From assembly GCF_023701945.1 (NCBI RefSeq), contig NZ_JABAEF010000006.1, positions 186,001-250,000 of the forward strand: DNA of 64,000 nt, written 5' to 3'. Positions 27,438 through 35,199 of this stretch are shown here, piece by piece (the first letter of the stretch is position 1; the number at the start of each line of letters is the position of its first letter). Both the position numbers and the translations under genes were made by a program. The notes under the pieces were generated by a model, which did no database searches, had not been told where the DNA came from, and saw nothing but the letters and a program-made list of their open reading frames with translations. Source of the stretch: Rhizobium sp. CG5 (GTDB lineage: Bacteria > Pseudomonadota > Alphaproteobacteria > Rhizobiales > Rhizobiaceae).

Positions 27438-27559
27438 CATGTTCCTTTCGAGGGCGTTGCCTGCAGGCAGGCCGCGGCTGGTCTGTCCGCATCACGGTAA
27501 CACAGGAATGCCGGCAGACCGGAGAGAGTTTGTGCCTTTCCGTCACAGGTGACAAATTC

Positions 27560-27580
27560 CTGTCGACATCTTGCATGCAT
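27560..27580. promoter_or_regulatory. Shared operator-like motif upstream of the GntR gene
   Basis: CTGTCGACATCTTGCATGCA, 35-55 bases before the GntR start, shares the core CTGTCGACA..TTG.AT with a site upstream of the DapA-family gene at 30912-30932. The palindromic TGTCGACA core in front of two genes of one cluster suggests the GntR regulator's operator (inference). Confidence 0.4.
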
Positions 27581-27614
27581 TTTTGTACCACCTGTCAGAG
27601 GATAGGGCACAGCC

Positions 27615-28331
27615 ATGGACCATAGTGACGACAACAAGCTTGATGCCGGGCGGCCGCGCGGCTCCGGAACGCAGAGCGTCTATACGGCATTGCGGCGCGA
27701 GATCCTGGCGATGACGCTCGATCCGGGCAGCCCGCTCGATGAGGTTCGCCTGTCCGAGCGTTTCGGCATGTCGCGCACGCCGATCCGCGAGGCACTGCTG
27801 CGTCTTGCCTCCGAAGGCCTGGTAACGACGCTGCCGAACCGCAATACCATCGTATCCATCATCGATTTTGCCGAACTGCCTCCCTATTTCGACGCCTTGA
27901 CGCTGATGTACCGGGTGACGACGCGGGCAGCAGCGTCGCGCCGCAATCCCGCCAAAATGGATGAAATCCGGCGCCATCAGCGCGACTTTTCGGCCGCGGT
28001 GGACGCCCAGGATGCCTATGCGATGATCGAGGCCAATCGCGAGCTGCATGTCGCGATCGCCGAGCTCGGCGGCAATCCCTATTATACCAGCTTCTTTGCC
28101 CGTCTGCTTGATGAGGGCCGACGCATCCTTCGGCTCTATTATTCGACATTCGATGATCGGCTGCCACGGCAATATGTCGACGAGCACGAGGAAATCATCG
28201 CTGCCATAGAGGCCGGCGACGTGGACAAGGCCGACCGGCTGGTGATCGAGCATGCGGCGCAGATCGTTCGCCAGATACAGGAATACATAGCCAGGGACGT
28301 CAGCAAGGCGGCTCTTCTGCCGGGCCTTTGA
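27615..28331 (+). CDS. GntR/FCD-family transcriptional regulator
   Basis: A 238-residue regulator. N-terminal winged helix (VYTALRREILAMTLDPGSPL, RLSERFGMSRTPIREALLRL) and a C-terminal FCD ligand-binding domain with metal-type His in NRELHVAIAELGGN and EHEEIIAAIEAGD. It precedes on the same strand an FAD dehydrogenase, an M24 peptidase and a DapA-family lyase, and most probably controls them, as HypR does for hydroxyproline genes in S. meliloti. The upstream DUF6522 and amidase genes are divergent. Confidence 0.9.
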   Translation: MDHSDDNKLDAGRPRGSGTQSVYTALRREILAMTLDPGSPLDEVRLSERFGMSRTPIREALLRLASEGLVTTLPNRNTIVSIIDFAELPPYFDALTLMYRVTTRAAASRRNPAKMDEIRRHQRDFSAAVDAQDAYAMIEANRELHVAIAELGGNPYYTSFFARLLDEGRRILRLYYSTFDDRLPRQYVDEHEEIIAAIEAGDVDKADRLVIEHAAQIVRQIQEYIARDVSKAALLPGL

Positions 28332-28377
28332 TCCCCCTCGAACTCAACTGCAAAGACCTCGTGTCCAGGAGCAAACG

Positions 28378-29634
28378 ATGAGCGCGGCCGGAAAATGCGA
28401 TGTGGTGGTGATCGGCGCCGGTATCATCGGGGCGATGTCCGCGCTTTATCTGCAGGCGGACGGCCGATCGGTCACCCTGCTGGAGCGCGGCGACGTCGCA
28501 CGCGGCGCCAGCCACGGCAATGCCGGCATTCTGGCCTTTCCGGAGATCATCCCGATCCCCGCCCCCGGCATCATGAAAAAGGCGCCGCGCTGGCTGGTCG
28601 ATCCGCTCGGTCCGCTCAGCATTCCGCCGGCCTACGCCCTGCGCATCGCGCCGTGGCTCTGGCGGTTCTGGCGTGCCAGCTCGCCGCAGGCCTTCCGGCA
28701 TGGGTTGAAGGTGCAGACCGCGATGATGCAGCTCGCCGCCGCCGAGATGCAGCGCATCGCGCAGATGCCGGAGCTTTCCCGCTTCATCTCCACCACCGGC
28801 ACGCTGGATCTTTACGACAGCGAGGCCAGTTTCAACAACGCTGCGAGCCATGACTGGCAGGAAAAGGCCAAGGCCGGTTTCAATTTTTCCTGCGTCGGCC
28901 GTGCCGAGATCGAGCAGTTGCAACCGGGCCTGGCCCCGCAGTTTCGCCACGCCATGTATACGCCCGGCGGCCTGCAGGTTTCCGATCCCTACGAATTCAC
29001 CAAGGCGATCGCCGATCTTGCCGCCAGCCGTGGCGTTGAGATCCGCAAGGGCGAGGCGGTTCGCGTCGAGCCGGCCGGCGACGGCGCCATCGTGACGCTG
29101 GCAGGCGGCAAAAGGCTGGAAGCGGCCAAGGGGGTCATTGCCGGCGGCGCCTGGTCGAAAGCGCTTTCGAGCGGTCTGGGCGATCGCCTACCGCTGGAAA
29201 CCGAAAGGGGCTACAATACCACCCTGCCCCGCCAGTCCTTCAATCTCTCCCGGCAGCTCTATTTCAACGACCATGGCTTCGTCGTCACGCCTCTGGCCCG
29301 GGGTATCCGGGTGGGCGGCGCCGTGGAACTGGGCGGGCTCGACCTGCCCCCCAACTATCGGCGGTCCGAAGCGCTGCTCGCCAAGGCAGGCCGCTTCCTG
29401 CCGGGCCTGAACACCGAAGGCGGCAGTCAGTGGATGGGGTTCCGCCCGTCCATGCCGGATTGCCTGCCGGTGATCGGATCGTCCAAAGCGAGCCCGGCGG
29501 TCGTCTACGCCTTCGGTCACGGCCATCTGGGACTGACCCAGTCGGCGGCCACCGGACGACTGGTGAGCGACTTGGTCTGCGGCCGCAGTCCCGCCATATC
29601 TGTCGAGCCGTTTCGGCCCGGCCGATTTGCCTGA
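28378..29634 (+). CDS. FAD-dependent D-amino acid/D-hydroxyproline dehydrogenase (DadA-like)
   Basis: A 418-residue DAO-family flavoprotein. FAD-binding GAGIIG at residues 13-18, then the DadA-type GASHGNAGILAFPEI, and near the C-terminus QWMGFRPSMPDCLPVIG and FGHGHLGLTQSAATG. It would dehydrogenate a D-imino acid such as cis-4-hydroxy-D-proline to the pyrroline, passing electrons to the respiratory chain. The downstream DapA-family protein fits the next step (pyrroline-hydroxycarboxylate deaminase). CAGGAG precedes the ATG. D-alanine or other D-amino acids are the alternative substrates. Confidence 0.82.
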   Translation: MSAAGKCDVVVIGAGIIGAMSALYLQADGRSVTLLERGDVARGASHGNAGILAFPEIIPIPAPGIMKKAPRWLVDPLGPLSIPPAYALRIAPWLWRFWRASSPQAFRHGLKVQTAMMQLAAAEMQRIAQMPELSRFISTTGTLDLYDSEASFNNAASHDWQEKAKAGFNFSCVGRAEIEQLQPGLAPQFRHAMYTPGGLQVSDPYEFTKAIADLAASRGVEIRKGEAVRVEPAGDGAIVTLAGGKRLEAAKGVIAGGAWSKALSSGLGDRLPLETERGYNTTLPRQSFNLSRQLYFNDHGFVVTPLARGIRVGGAVELGGLDLPPNYRRSEALLAKAGRFLPGLNTEGGSQWMGFRPSMPDCLPVIGSSKASPAVVYAFGHGHLGLTQSAATGRLVSDLVCGRSPAISVEPFRPGRFA

Positions 29635-29691
29635 TCCCACCCTGCTTCTTTCAAACCGCACGTATAACACCTCACTCCAGGACACCCGAAA

Positions 29692-30834
29692 ATGCCCTTC
29701 AAGACCCTGCCCGCCTTCATCACCGATGCCGAAAGGCTGTCGCGGCTCTCCCGTCTGCGGGCCGGCATGGAGGCGGATGGTTGCGCGGCTCTGCTGCTCG
29801 GATCGTCGGAGAGCCTGCGCTATTTCACCGGCCTGGTCTGGCACCAGAGCGAGCGCCTGCTGGGCGCGCTGATCACGCCGGCGGGGCTCACCTATATCGT
29901 GCCCGCATTCGAGAAGAGCCGCGTCGAAACCCTGCCCCATCTTGCCGGCGAGATCGTCACCTGGGAAGAGCAAGAGAACCCGGCGGCGCTGGTCGCTTCG
30001 CTGCTCGGACCGAAGGGCACGCTCGCCCTCGACGACGCCCTGCCGCTGTTCCTCTATCATCGGCTGGCATCCGCCTTCGGTGCGGAACGGCTTTGCGATG
30101 GCGGATCGCTGATCAGCGCCCTACGGCAGCGCAAGTCGCCAGCCGAGATCGCCATCATCCAATATGCCATGGACCTGACGCTGGAGGTGCAGAAGCGCGC
30201 CCATGCCCTGATGAAACCCGGCATCCGCGCCTCCGACATTGTCCGCTATATCGACGAGCAGCACCTTGCGCTCGGCGCTGCAGCCGGCTCGACCTTCTGT
30301 ATCGTCTCCTTTGGCACGGCGACATCCCTGCCGCACGGTGCCGACGGCGATCAGGTCCTGGCGCCCGGCGATGTCATCCTGGTCGACACCGGCACCCGCA
30401 TCGACGGTTATCATTCGGACCTGACCCGGACCTATGTGCTCGACGAACCCGAAGCCGAATTCGCCCGCGCCTGGGCCATCGAGCGGGCTGCGCAGCAGGC
30501 GGTATACGATGCTGCAATCCTCGGCGCGCCCTGCCACAGCCTCGATGACGCGGCCCGCGCCGTGCTGGGCCAACATGGGCTCGGCCCGGACTATCGTCTT
30601 CCCGGCCTGCCGCACCGCGCCGGCCACGGCCTCGGGCTGGAGATCCACGAACATCCCTATATCGTGCGCGGCAATGCCACGCTGCTGGCAGAAGGCATGT
30701 GTTTCTCTAACGAACCGATGCTGGTCTTTCCCGATCGCTTCGGCATCCGCCTCGAGGACCATATCCACATGACGGAAACAGGGGCCGCATGGTTTACCCA
30801 GCCGGCCAAGGGTCCTGCAGAACCCTTCGCCTGA
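29692..30834 (+). CDS. M24-family Xaa-Pro-type peptidase
   Basis: A 380-residue creatinase/prolidase-fold peptidase. The dinuclear metal ligands are visible: Asp in VDTGTRIDGYHSDLTRTY, His in HRAGHGLGLEIHEHPY, Glu in FSNEPMLVF and Glu in RLEDHIHMT. The N-terminal domain has SLRYFTGLVWHQSERLL. It sits between a probable D-hydroxyproline dehydrogenase and a DapA-family deaminase, so it may cleave Xaa-(hydroxy)proline dipeptides to feed that pathway (inference). Start ATG 57 bases after the FAD gene. Confidence 0.88.
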   Translation: MPFKTLPAFITDAERLSRLSRLRAGMEADGCAALLLGSSESLRYFTGLVWHQSERLLGALITPAGLTYIVPAFEKSRVETLPHLAGEIVTWEEQENPAALVASLLGPKGTLALDDALPLFLYHRLASAFGAERLCDGGSLISALRQRKSPAEIAIIQYAMDLTLEVQKRAHALMKPGIRASDIVRYIDEQHLALGAAAGSTFCIVSFGTATSLPHGADGDQVLAPGDVILVDTGTRIDGYHSDLTRTYVLDEPEAEFARAWAIERAAQQAVYDAAILGAPCHSLDDAARAVLGQHGLGPDYRLPGLPHRAGHGLGLEIHEHPYIVRGNATLLAEGMCFSNEPMLVFPDRFGIRLEDHIHMTETGAAWFTQPAKGPAEPFA

Positions 30835-30911
30835 GCCATCCGGATCTTTGACCGAGGACACCGCCTTTAAAAAAGGCGGGATCGATCGGAGTTTTCTTGT
30901 GCTCTTGATTT

Positions 30912-30932
30912 CTGTCGACAGTTTGTATATTG
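30912..30932. promoter_or_regulatory. Second copy of the operator-like motif
   Basis: CTGTCGACAGTTTGTATAT, about 30-50 bases before the DapA-family gene, matches the core found upstream of the GntR gene. It suggests a separate regulated promoter for this gene, consistent with the 127-base gap after the peptidase gene. Confidence 0.4.
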
Positions 30933-30961
30933 AACATTTCATGCAATTGAAGGAGCAAGAG

Positions 30962-31876
30962 ATGAGCACAGGTTGGCACGGCGTTTTCCCGGCGGTTACC
31001 ACGCAGTTCCGTGAAGACATGTCGGTGGATATCGACGATACGCAGCGCGTTCAGGATGCGCTGGTCAAGGATGGGGTCAACGGCCTGATCGTCATGGGCA
31101 CCTGCGGCGAAAACAATTCGCTCGATCCGGAGGAAAAACGGACCATCCTGAAAGCCGCCGTCGAGGTCGTCGCCGGCCGCGTGCCCGTCATCACCGGCGT
31201 CTCAGAGTTCGATACCCGCCGCGCCATCGCCTATGCCAGGGATGCCGAAAAGCTCGGCGCCGACGGCCTGATGCTTCTGCCGGCCATGGTCTATGTTCCG
31301 AAGCCCGAAGAGCTGATCGCCCATTTCAAGGCGGTTGCCGAGGCGACGTCCCTGCCGATCATGCTCTACAACAACCCGCCGGCCTACCGCGTCAACATTG
31401 GCTATGATGTCCTGCAGGCCCTGGAAGGCGTTGCCAATATCAAGGCCGTCAAGGAAAGCGCGCCGGATCCGCGCCGCTTCACCGACCTGTTCAACGTCTT
31501 CGGCGACCGCTTCGAGCTGTTTGCCGGCCTCGACGATGTAGCGCTTGAGGGCCTGATGCTGGGTGCCAAGGGCTGGGTCTCCGGCCTGACCAGCGCCTTC
31601 CCGGAGGAATCCGTGCAGCTGGTTGCCGCCGCTGACCGGGGCGACTGGGAAGAAGCCCGCCGCATCTACCGCTGGTTCATGCCGCTGCTGCATCTCGACG
31701 CCGAGCACGACCTCGTCCAGTCGATCAAGCTGGCCGAACAGATCATGGGCCGCGGCTCGGAGCGGGTTCGCATGCCGCGTATGCCACTGACGGGCGCACG
31801 CCGCGCCGAAGTCACGGCCATGGTCGAAAAGGCCGCCGCGACCCGGCCTTCGCTCACCAAGGCCCGCGCCGCCTGA
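30962..31876 (+). CDS. DapA-family lyase/deaminase (probable pyrroline-4-hydroxy-2-carboxylate deaminase)
   Basis: A 304-residue (beta/alpha)8 DHDPS-family protein. The Schiff-base Lys164 (IKAVKES), Tyr136 (MLYNNPPAY) and the GTCGE loop (46-50, GTTGE in DapA) are all present. Biosynthetic DapA is unlikely in this setting: a GntR regulator, a D-imino acid dehydrogenase and a peptidase precede it, which points to hydroxyproline breakdown (deaminase giving alpha-ketoglutarate semialdehyde). The ATG at 30962 has AAGGAG 6 bases upstream; an upstream ATG at about 30941 is rejected for lack of a site. Other aldolase functions of the family remain possible. Confidence 0.82.
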   Translation: MSTGWHGVFPAVTTQFREDMSVDIDDTQRVQDALVKDGVNGLIVMGTCGENNSLDPEEKRTILKAAVEVVAGRVPVITGVSEFDTRRAIAYARDAEKLGADGLMLLPAMVYVPKPEELIAHFKAVAEATSLPIMLYNNPPAYRVNIGYDVLQALEGVANIKAVKESAPDPRRFTDLFNVFGDRFELFAGLDDVALEGLMLGAKGWVSGLTSAFPEESVQLVAAADRGDWEEARRIYRWFMPLLHLDAEHDLVQSIKLAEQIMGRGSERVRMPRMPLTGARRAEVTAMVEKAAATRPSLTKARAA

Positions 31877-32193
31877 GGCCCAAGTCTTCAGAAATGGTTT
31901 TCTGCGCCCCGCCTTGCGGGGCGCAGTCATATTGCGAGCAGCCTAAGAATTGCATCGGACCGCCATAGTGCACCTTGCCGATTCTGACTTTTTTTGATTG
32001 CTACAGAAAAATGAAGATTTCGCGCGCCTGCCGTTAATCGTCCTCTTACATTAAAGAGACTACCGTCTTCTCCATATGCTAAAATGCGTGTGAATAGTTC
32101 TGATTCGCACTCCACATTCGGTCGATATTTTTACGCATGCCGTCAGCACCCGTGCTTACGCACGGTTGCGTGATATGCTTGAGGAGAAGCAGC
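31877..32193. promoter_or_regulatory. Intergenic region before the oxidase operon
   Basis: 317 bases. An 11-bp perfect hairpin (CTGCGCCCCGC/GCGGGGCGCAG, 31902-31926) just after the DapA-family gene probably ends that transcript, although no T-run follows. The rest (31930-32180) is clearly AT-richer than its surroundings and should contain the promoter of the six-gene oxidase operon. A 62-codon minus-strand frame here (31927-32115) lacks a ribosome site and family features. Confidence 0.5.
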
Positions 32194-33744
32194 GTGATTT
32201 CCCATCCTTACCTGTCGCGCCGGACCTTCCTGAAACAGTCCATCGGCACCGCCACGATCGGCGGCGGGCTGGTCCTCTGTCCCTGGACGACGGCCGGTGC
32301 TGCCACGGCCAAGACGACGCCGGCCGCCTCGCCGCTCGGCATCGCCGATGACCTTGCCAATCCGGGCGAGGTGCATTCGGTCGACGGCCGGCTGCGCACC
32401 CGATTGTTCATGTCGATCGCCGACGTCCTTCTGCCGAGCGGACCGGCCAAGCTGCGCATCTTCAACGAAAGCCTGCCGGCGCCCACCTTACGGCTGAAGG
32501 CGGGCGACACGCTGGAGATCGCCTTTGAAAACCGCATGCCGGAAAATCCAGACACGACGGCCATGGTGCTCAACGTCCCCAATCGCTTCAACACCACCAA
32601 CGTGCATTATCACGGCTTCCACGTCAGCCCGCGCGGCAACAGCGACAATGTCTATCTGCAGATCGAACCGGGCCACCACTTCAATTATGTCGTGCGCATC
32701 CCGGAGGATCATCCCGCCGGAAACTACTGGTACCATCCGCACCGCCACGGCTCGGTCTCCGCGCAGGTCGCCTCGGGTGCCGCCGGCATGGCGATCATCG
32801 GCGGCGCGCTGGATACGGTGCCGGAAGTCGCCGCCGCTGTCGAACGCATCATGGTCCTGCAGGCGCCGATCCCTGGCGTCGATGGCGTTCTGGCGACCGA
32901 AGATCCGATCTGGCCGCCGCTCAATGGCGAGCGCAATTTCCTGATCAACGGCGCCTATCGCCCGCGGATCTACATGCGCGAGGGCGAGGTCCAGCATTGG
33001 CGCATCCTGCATGCCGGCGACGCGCAGTTCCTGCCGCTGACGGCAGAAGGACTGGAACTCTATGAAATCGGCCGCGATGGCAATCCGCTGCCGAGGGCTG
33101 AGATCGTCGACACGGTCGATCTGGCGCCGGGTAACCGCGTCAATCTTCTGGTCAAGACGACAAAGCCAGGCACCTACCAGCTGCTGCGGCCGGCCTTCAA
33201 CCAGGGCAAGCAGCCGCTGGACGAGATCATGCTCGCCGATATCGTCGTCATTCCAGCCGATGACAGCCGCGTGGCAGCCGGCAAGCCTTTCGGACGGGGC
33301 ATTCCGGCCGGCGACCTGCCGAAGAACAAGATCCTCACCGACATCGCCGACAGCGAAATCACCATGCAGCGCAAGTTCGTGCTGGGCATGTCGGAGGTCA
33401 AGGGTTTCTTCAAGGATACCGAGTTCACGATCAACAGCCAGCCCTTCGACCCGCGGCGCGACGATGTGACGGCCAAGCTTGGTGCTGTCGAGGAATGGAC
33501 GCTGGTCAACACCACGCCCTATCCGCATCCGCTGCATATCCACGTCAATCCGTTCCAGCTGATGGATTCCAACGGCGTCCCGGACCCGCGCAAGCCATGG
33601 CTCGACACCGTGTCGGTACCGGCGTCAGGAACGGTCCGCTTCCGCACGCGCTTCACGGATTTCACCGGCCGTTATGTCATGCACTGCCACATCCTGCCGC
33701 ACGAGGACACCGGCATGATGATCAATGTCAACATCGAGGCTTAG
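32194..33744 (+). CDS. Tat-exported multicopper oxidase
   Basis: A 516-residue three-cupredoxin oxidase. The twin-arginine signal SRRTFLKQ is at residues 8-15. All four copper-ligand motifs are intact: HYHGFH, WYHPHRHGS, HPLHIHVNPF and HCHILPHEDTGMM (Cys-His with Met as type-1 ligand). Laccase/CueO-type activity toward metals, phenols or a protein partner is expected in the periplasm. The start is GTG at 32194 with GAGGAG 7 bases upstream; an earlier ATG frame start at 32137 lacks a site and spoils the signal. First gene of a six-gene operon; the next gene starts 2 bases after its stop. Confidence 0.9.
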   Translation: MISHPYLSRRTFLKQSIGTATIGGGLVLCPWTTAGAATAKTTPAASPLGIADDLANPGEVHSVDGRLRTRLFMSIADVLLPSGPAKLRIFNESLPAPTLRLKAGDTLEIAFENRMPENPDTTAMVLNVPNRFNTTNVHYHGFHVSPRGNSDNVYLQIEPGHHFNYVVRIPEDHPAGNYWYHPHRHGSVSAQVASGAAGMAIIGGALDTVPEVAAAVERIMVLQAPIPGVDGVLATEDPIWPPLNGERNFLINGAYRPRIYMREGEVQHWRILHAGDAQFLPLTAEGLELYEIGRDGNPLPRAEIVDTVDLAPGNRVNLLVKTTKPGTYQLLRPAFNQGKQPLDEIMLADIVVIPADDSRVAAGKPFGRGIPAGDLPKNKILTDIADSEITMQRKFVLGMSEVKGFFKDTEFTINSQPFDPRRDDVTAKLGAVEEWTLVNTTPYPHPLHIHVNPFQLMDSNGVPDPRKPWLDTVSVPASGTVRFRTRFTDFTGRYVMHCHILPHEDTGMMINVNIEA

Positions 33745-33746
33745 GG

Positions 33747-34058
33747 ATGTCGATGCGCGCATTGGTGTTAGCAGCCATTCTGACCGCGGGATGGACCGGC
33801 GCGCCGGCACTGGCCGATGACGCGATGCCACCGCTTGGCGCGCAATGCCTGTCCTGCCATGGGTCGGATGGCCGTCCGGCGCTGGCCGACCTGCCGATCA
33901 TCGCCGGCCAGCAGCCGCTTTATCTCGCCAATGCCCTGAAGGCCTATCGCGACGGCAAGCGTGCCGCGGGACAGGCCATGGTCATGCATGAAATCGTCAA
34001 GAACACCACAGACGCCGAGATCGAAGCTCTGGCGCAGTGGTTCGGAGGCCAACAATGA
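33747..34058 (+). CDS. Small exported monohaem cytochrome c
   Basis: A 103-residue class I cytochrome c. Signal peptide to about residue 25 (TGAPALA), haem-binding CLSCH with GSDG after it, PIIAGQQPLYL, and the probable axial Met in GQAMVMHEIV. Such proteins carry electrons in the periplasm; here it would link the flavoprotein dehydrogenase further down to the multicopper oxidase or to the respiratory chain. Its stop overlaps the next start (ATGA). Confidence 0.88.
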   Translation: MSMRALVLAAILTAGWTGAPALADDAMPPLGAQCLSCHGSDGRPALADLPIIAGQQPLYLANALKAYRDGKRAAGQAMVMHEIVKNTTDAEIEALAQWFGGQQ

Positions 34059-34750
34059 CTGCAACCCGGACCTTGATCACCTTGGCTGCCATGATGATGG
34101 CGTCAGTGTCCCTCGCCCGCGCCGATACGCTGATCTACATCACGGACCCGGCAGGCGAAACGCTGTTTGCCGAGGCGGACGAAAAGTCGCCTTATTTCAA
34201 GCTGGCGACCTATCTCGAGAGCGAGCAGATCCTGACCTTCTGCGGCCCGGCGACCATTGCCGCCGTCTTGAACAGTCTCGACATCCCCCGTCCCGTGCCG
34301 CAGCGGCTGTTTCCCTGGGGCCTGTTTACCCAGGACGCCGTGTTCACGCCGGAAAACCAGGCGGTGAAGCCCTATCCGATGGTCGAGCGCGACGGGCTGG
34401 TGCTGGAACAGCTCGTGCAGTTCTTCATCAATCTCGGCGTCAAGGCCGAACTCCACCATGCCGACAGCATCGACGTCTCCGCCCTGCGGGAGCTGATCAA
34501 GGCCGGGCTCGCGGCCCCCGACACCCGCCTGGTCGCCAATTATTCCCGCAAGCCGATCGGCCAGAACGGCGACGGCCACATTTCACCGATCGCCGCCTAT
34601 GACGTCGAGACCGACCGCGTCCTGGTGCTGGATGTCGCCAAGTACAAATATCCGCCGGTTTGGATGACCGTTGCCGATCTCCATGCGGCGATGAACACCA
34701 TCGACAGCGGATCGAACAAGACCCGCGGCCTCGTCGTGGTGACCAAATGA
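34055..34750 (+). CDS. Exported phytochelatin-synthase-domain peptidase
   Basis: A 231-residue protein with signal peptide (residues 1 to about 23, ending LARA) and a papain-like phytochelatin synthase domain. The catalytic triad is readable as Cys63 (TFCGPATIAAVLNSL), His175 (GDGHISPIAAYD) and Asp193 (VLVLDVAKYKYPPVW); the spacings of 112 and 18 residues match the cyanobacterial PCS-like peptidases. Bacterial forms mostly hydrolyse glutathione or glutathione conjugates to gamma-Glu-Cys rather than polymerise. Periplasmic location and a redox operon context are unusual. ATGA overlap with the cytochrome gene and with the next gene. Confidence 0.88.
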   Translation: MTATRTLITLAAMMMASVSLARADTLIYITDPAGETLFAEADEKSPYFKLATYLESEQILTFCGPATIAAVLNSLDIPRPVPQRLFPWGLFTQDAVFTPENQAVKPYPMVERDGLVLEQLVQFFINLGVKAELHHADSIDVSALRELIKAGLAAPDTRLVANYSRKPIGQNGDGHISPIAAYDVETDRVLVLDVAKYKYPPVWMTVADLHAAMNTIDSGSNKTRGLVVVTK

Positions 34751-35199
34751 AGCTGTCGCGCCGCGCCTTTCTGGCCGCAATCCCGCTGGCGCCGACCGCG
34801 GCCGAGGCCTATGGGCTGGGGTCCGGCTCGATCAGCTTTGACAATGTCGTCCGGCAGATCGGCGGCGTCGGCGACATCTCGTCCTATCTGCTGGCCGCGG
34901 TGAACAAGGAATTCGTCGCGACCTATGGCGCACCTGCGCAAGTAACCTTCACCCACACGCTGTCCGGCGGCGCGCTCGACGCAAGGATCGCTGCGGCATC
35001 CGACGAGATCAAGGCCCAGGTCGCCTTCGTCGCCAAGCTGCTCTACACCGGCGAGGTGACAAAAGACGGCGTGACGACGGCTGCCTATTATCCCTGGTGT
35101 CTGGCCTGGGCATCGCTGACCTTCGCCACGGCGCCGGGCCTATGCGGTGGGCCGGCCTTCGGTCATTGGCAGAACGCCCCTCTGCCGGGGCAGATGTGA
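34747..35199 (+). CDS. Tat-exported dehydrogenase small subunit (FAD-SLDH-like)
   Basis: A 150-residue protein beginning MKLSRRAFLAAIPLAPTAA, a compact Tat signal. The C-terminal half has TGEVTKDG, AAYYPWCLAWASLTF and GLCGGPAFGHWQNAP, like the gamma subunits of membrane-bound sugar alcohol/glucose dehydrogenases (FAD-SLDH, gluconate dehydrogenase subunit 3), which are needed to export the cofactor-bearing large subunit through Tat as a partner. The following GMC gene lacks its own signal peptide, which fits such hitch-hiker export. Overlaps the PCS-domain gene (ATGA). Confidence 0.75.
   Translation: MKLSRRAFLAAIPLAPTAAEAYGLGSGSISFDNVVRQIGGVGDISSYLLAAVNKEFVATYGAPAQVTFTHTLSGGALDARIAAASDEIKAQVAFVAKLLYTGEVTKDGVTTAAYYPWCLAWASLTFATAPGLCGGPAFGHWQNAPLPGQM

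Noticed and set aside
27543..28253. Minus-strand 236-codon frame opposite the GntR gene
   Set aside because: Shadow of the regulator gene; the plus strand has the winged-helix and FCD motifs.
31927..32115. 62-codon minus-strand frame in the AT-rich region before the oxidase operon
   Set aside because: No ribosome site, codon use unlike the genome, no family features, and it occupies the probable promoter.
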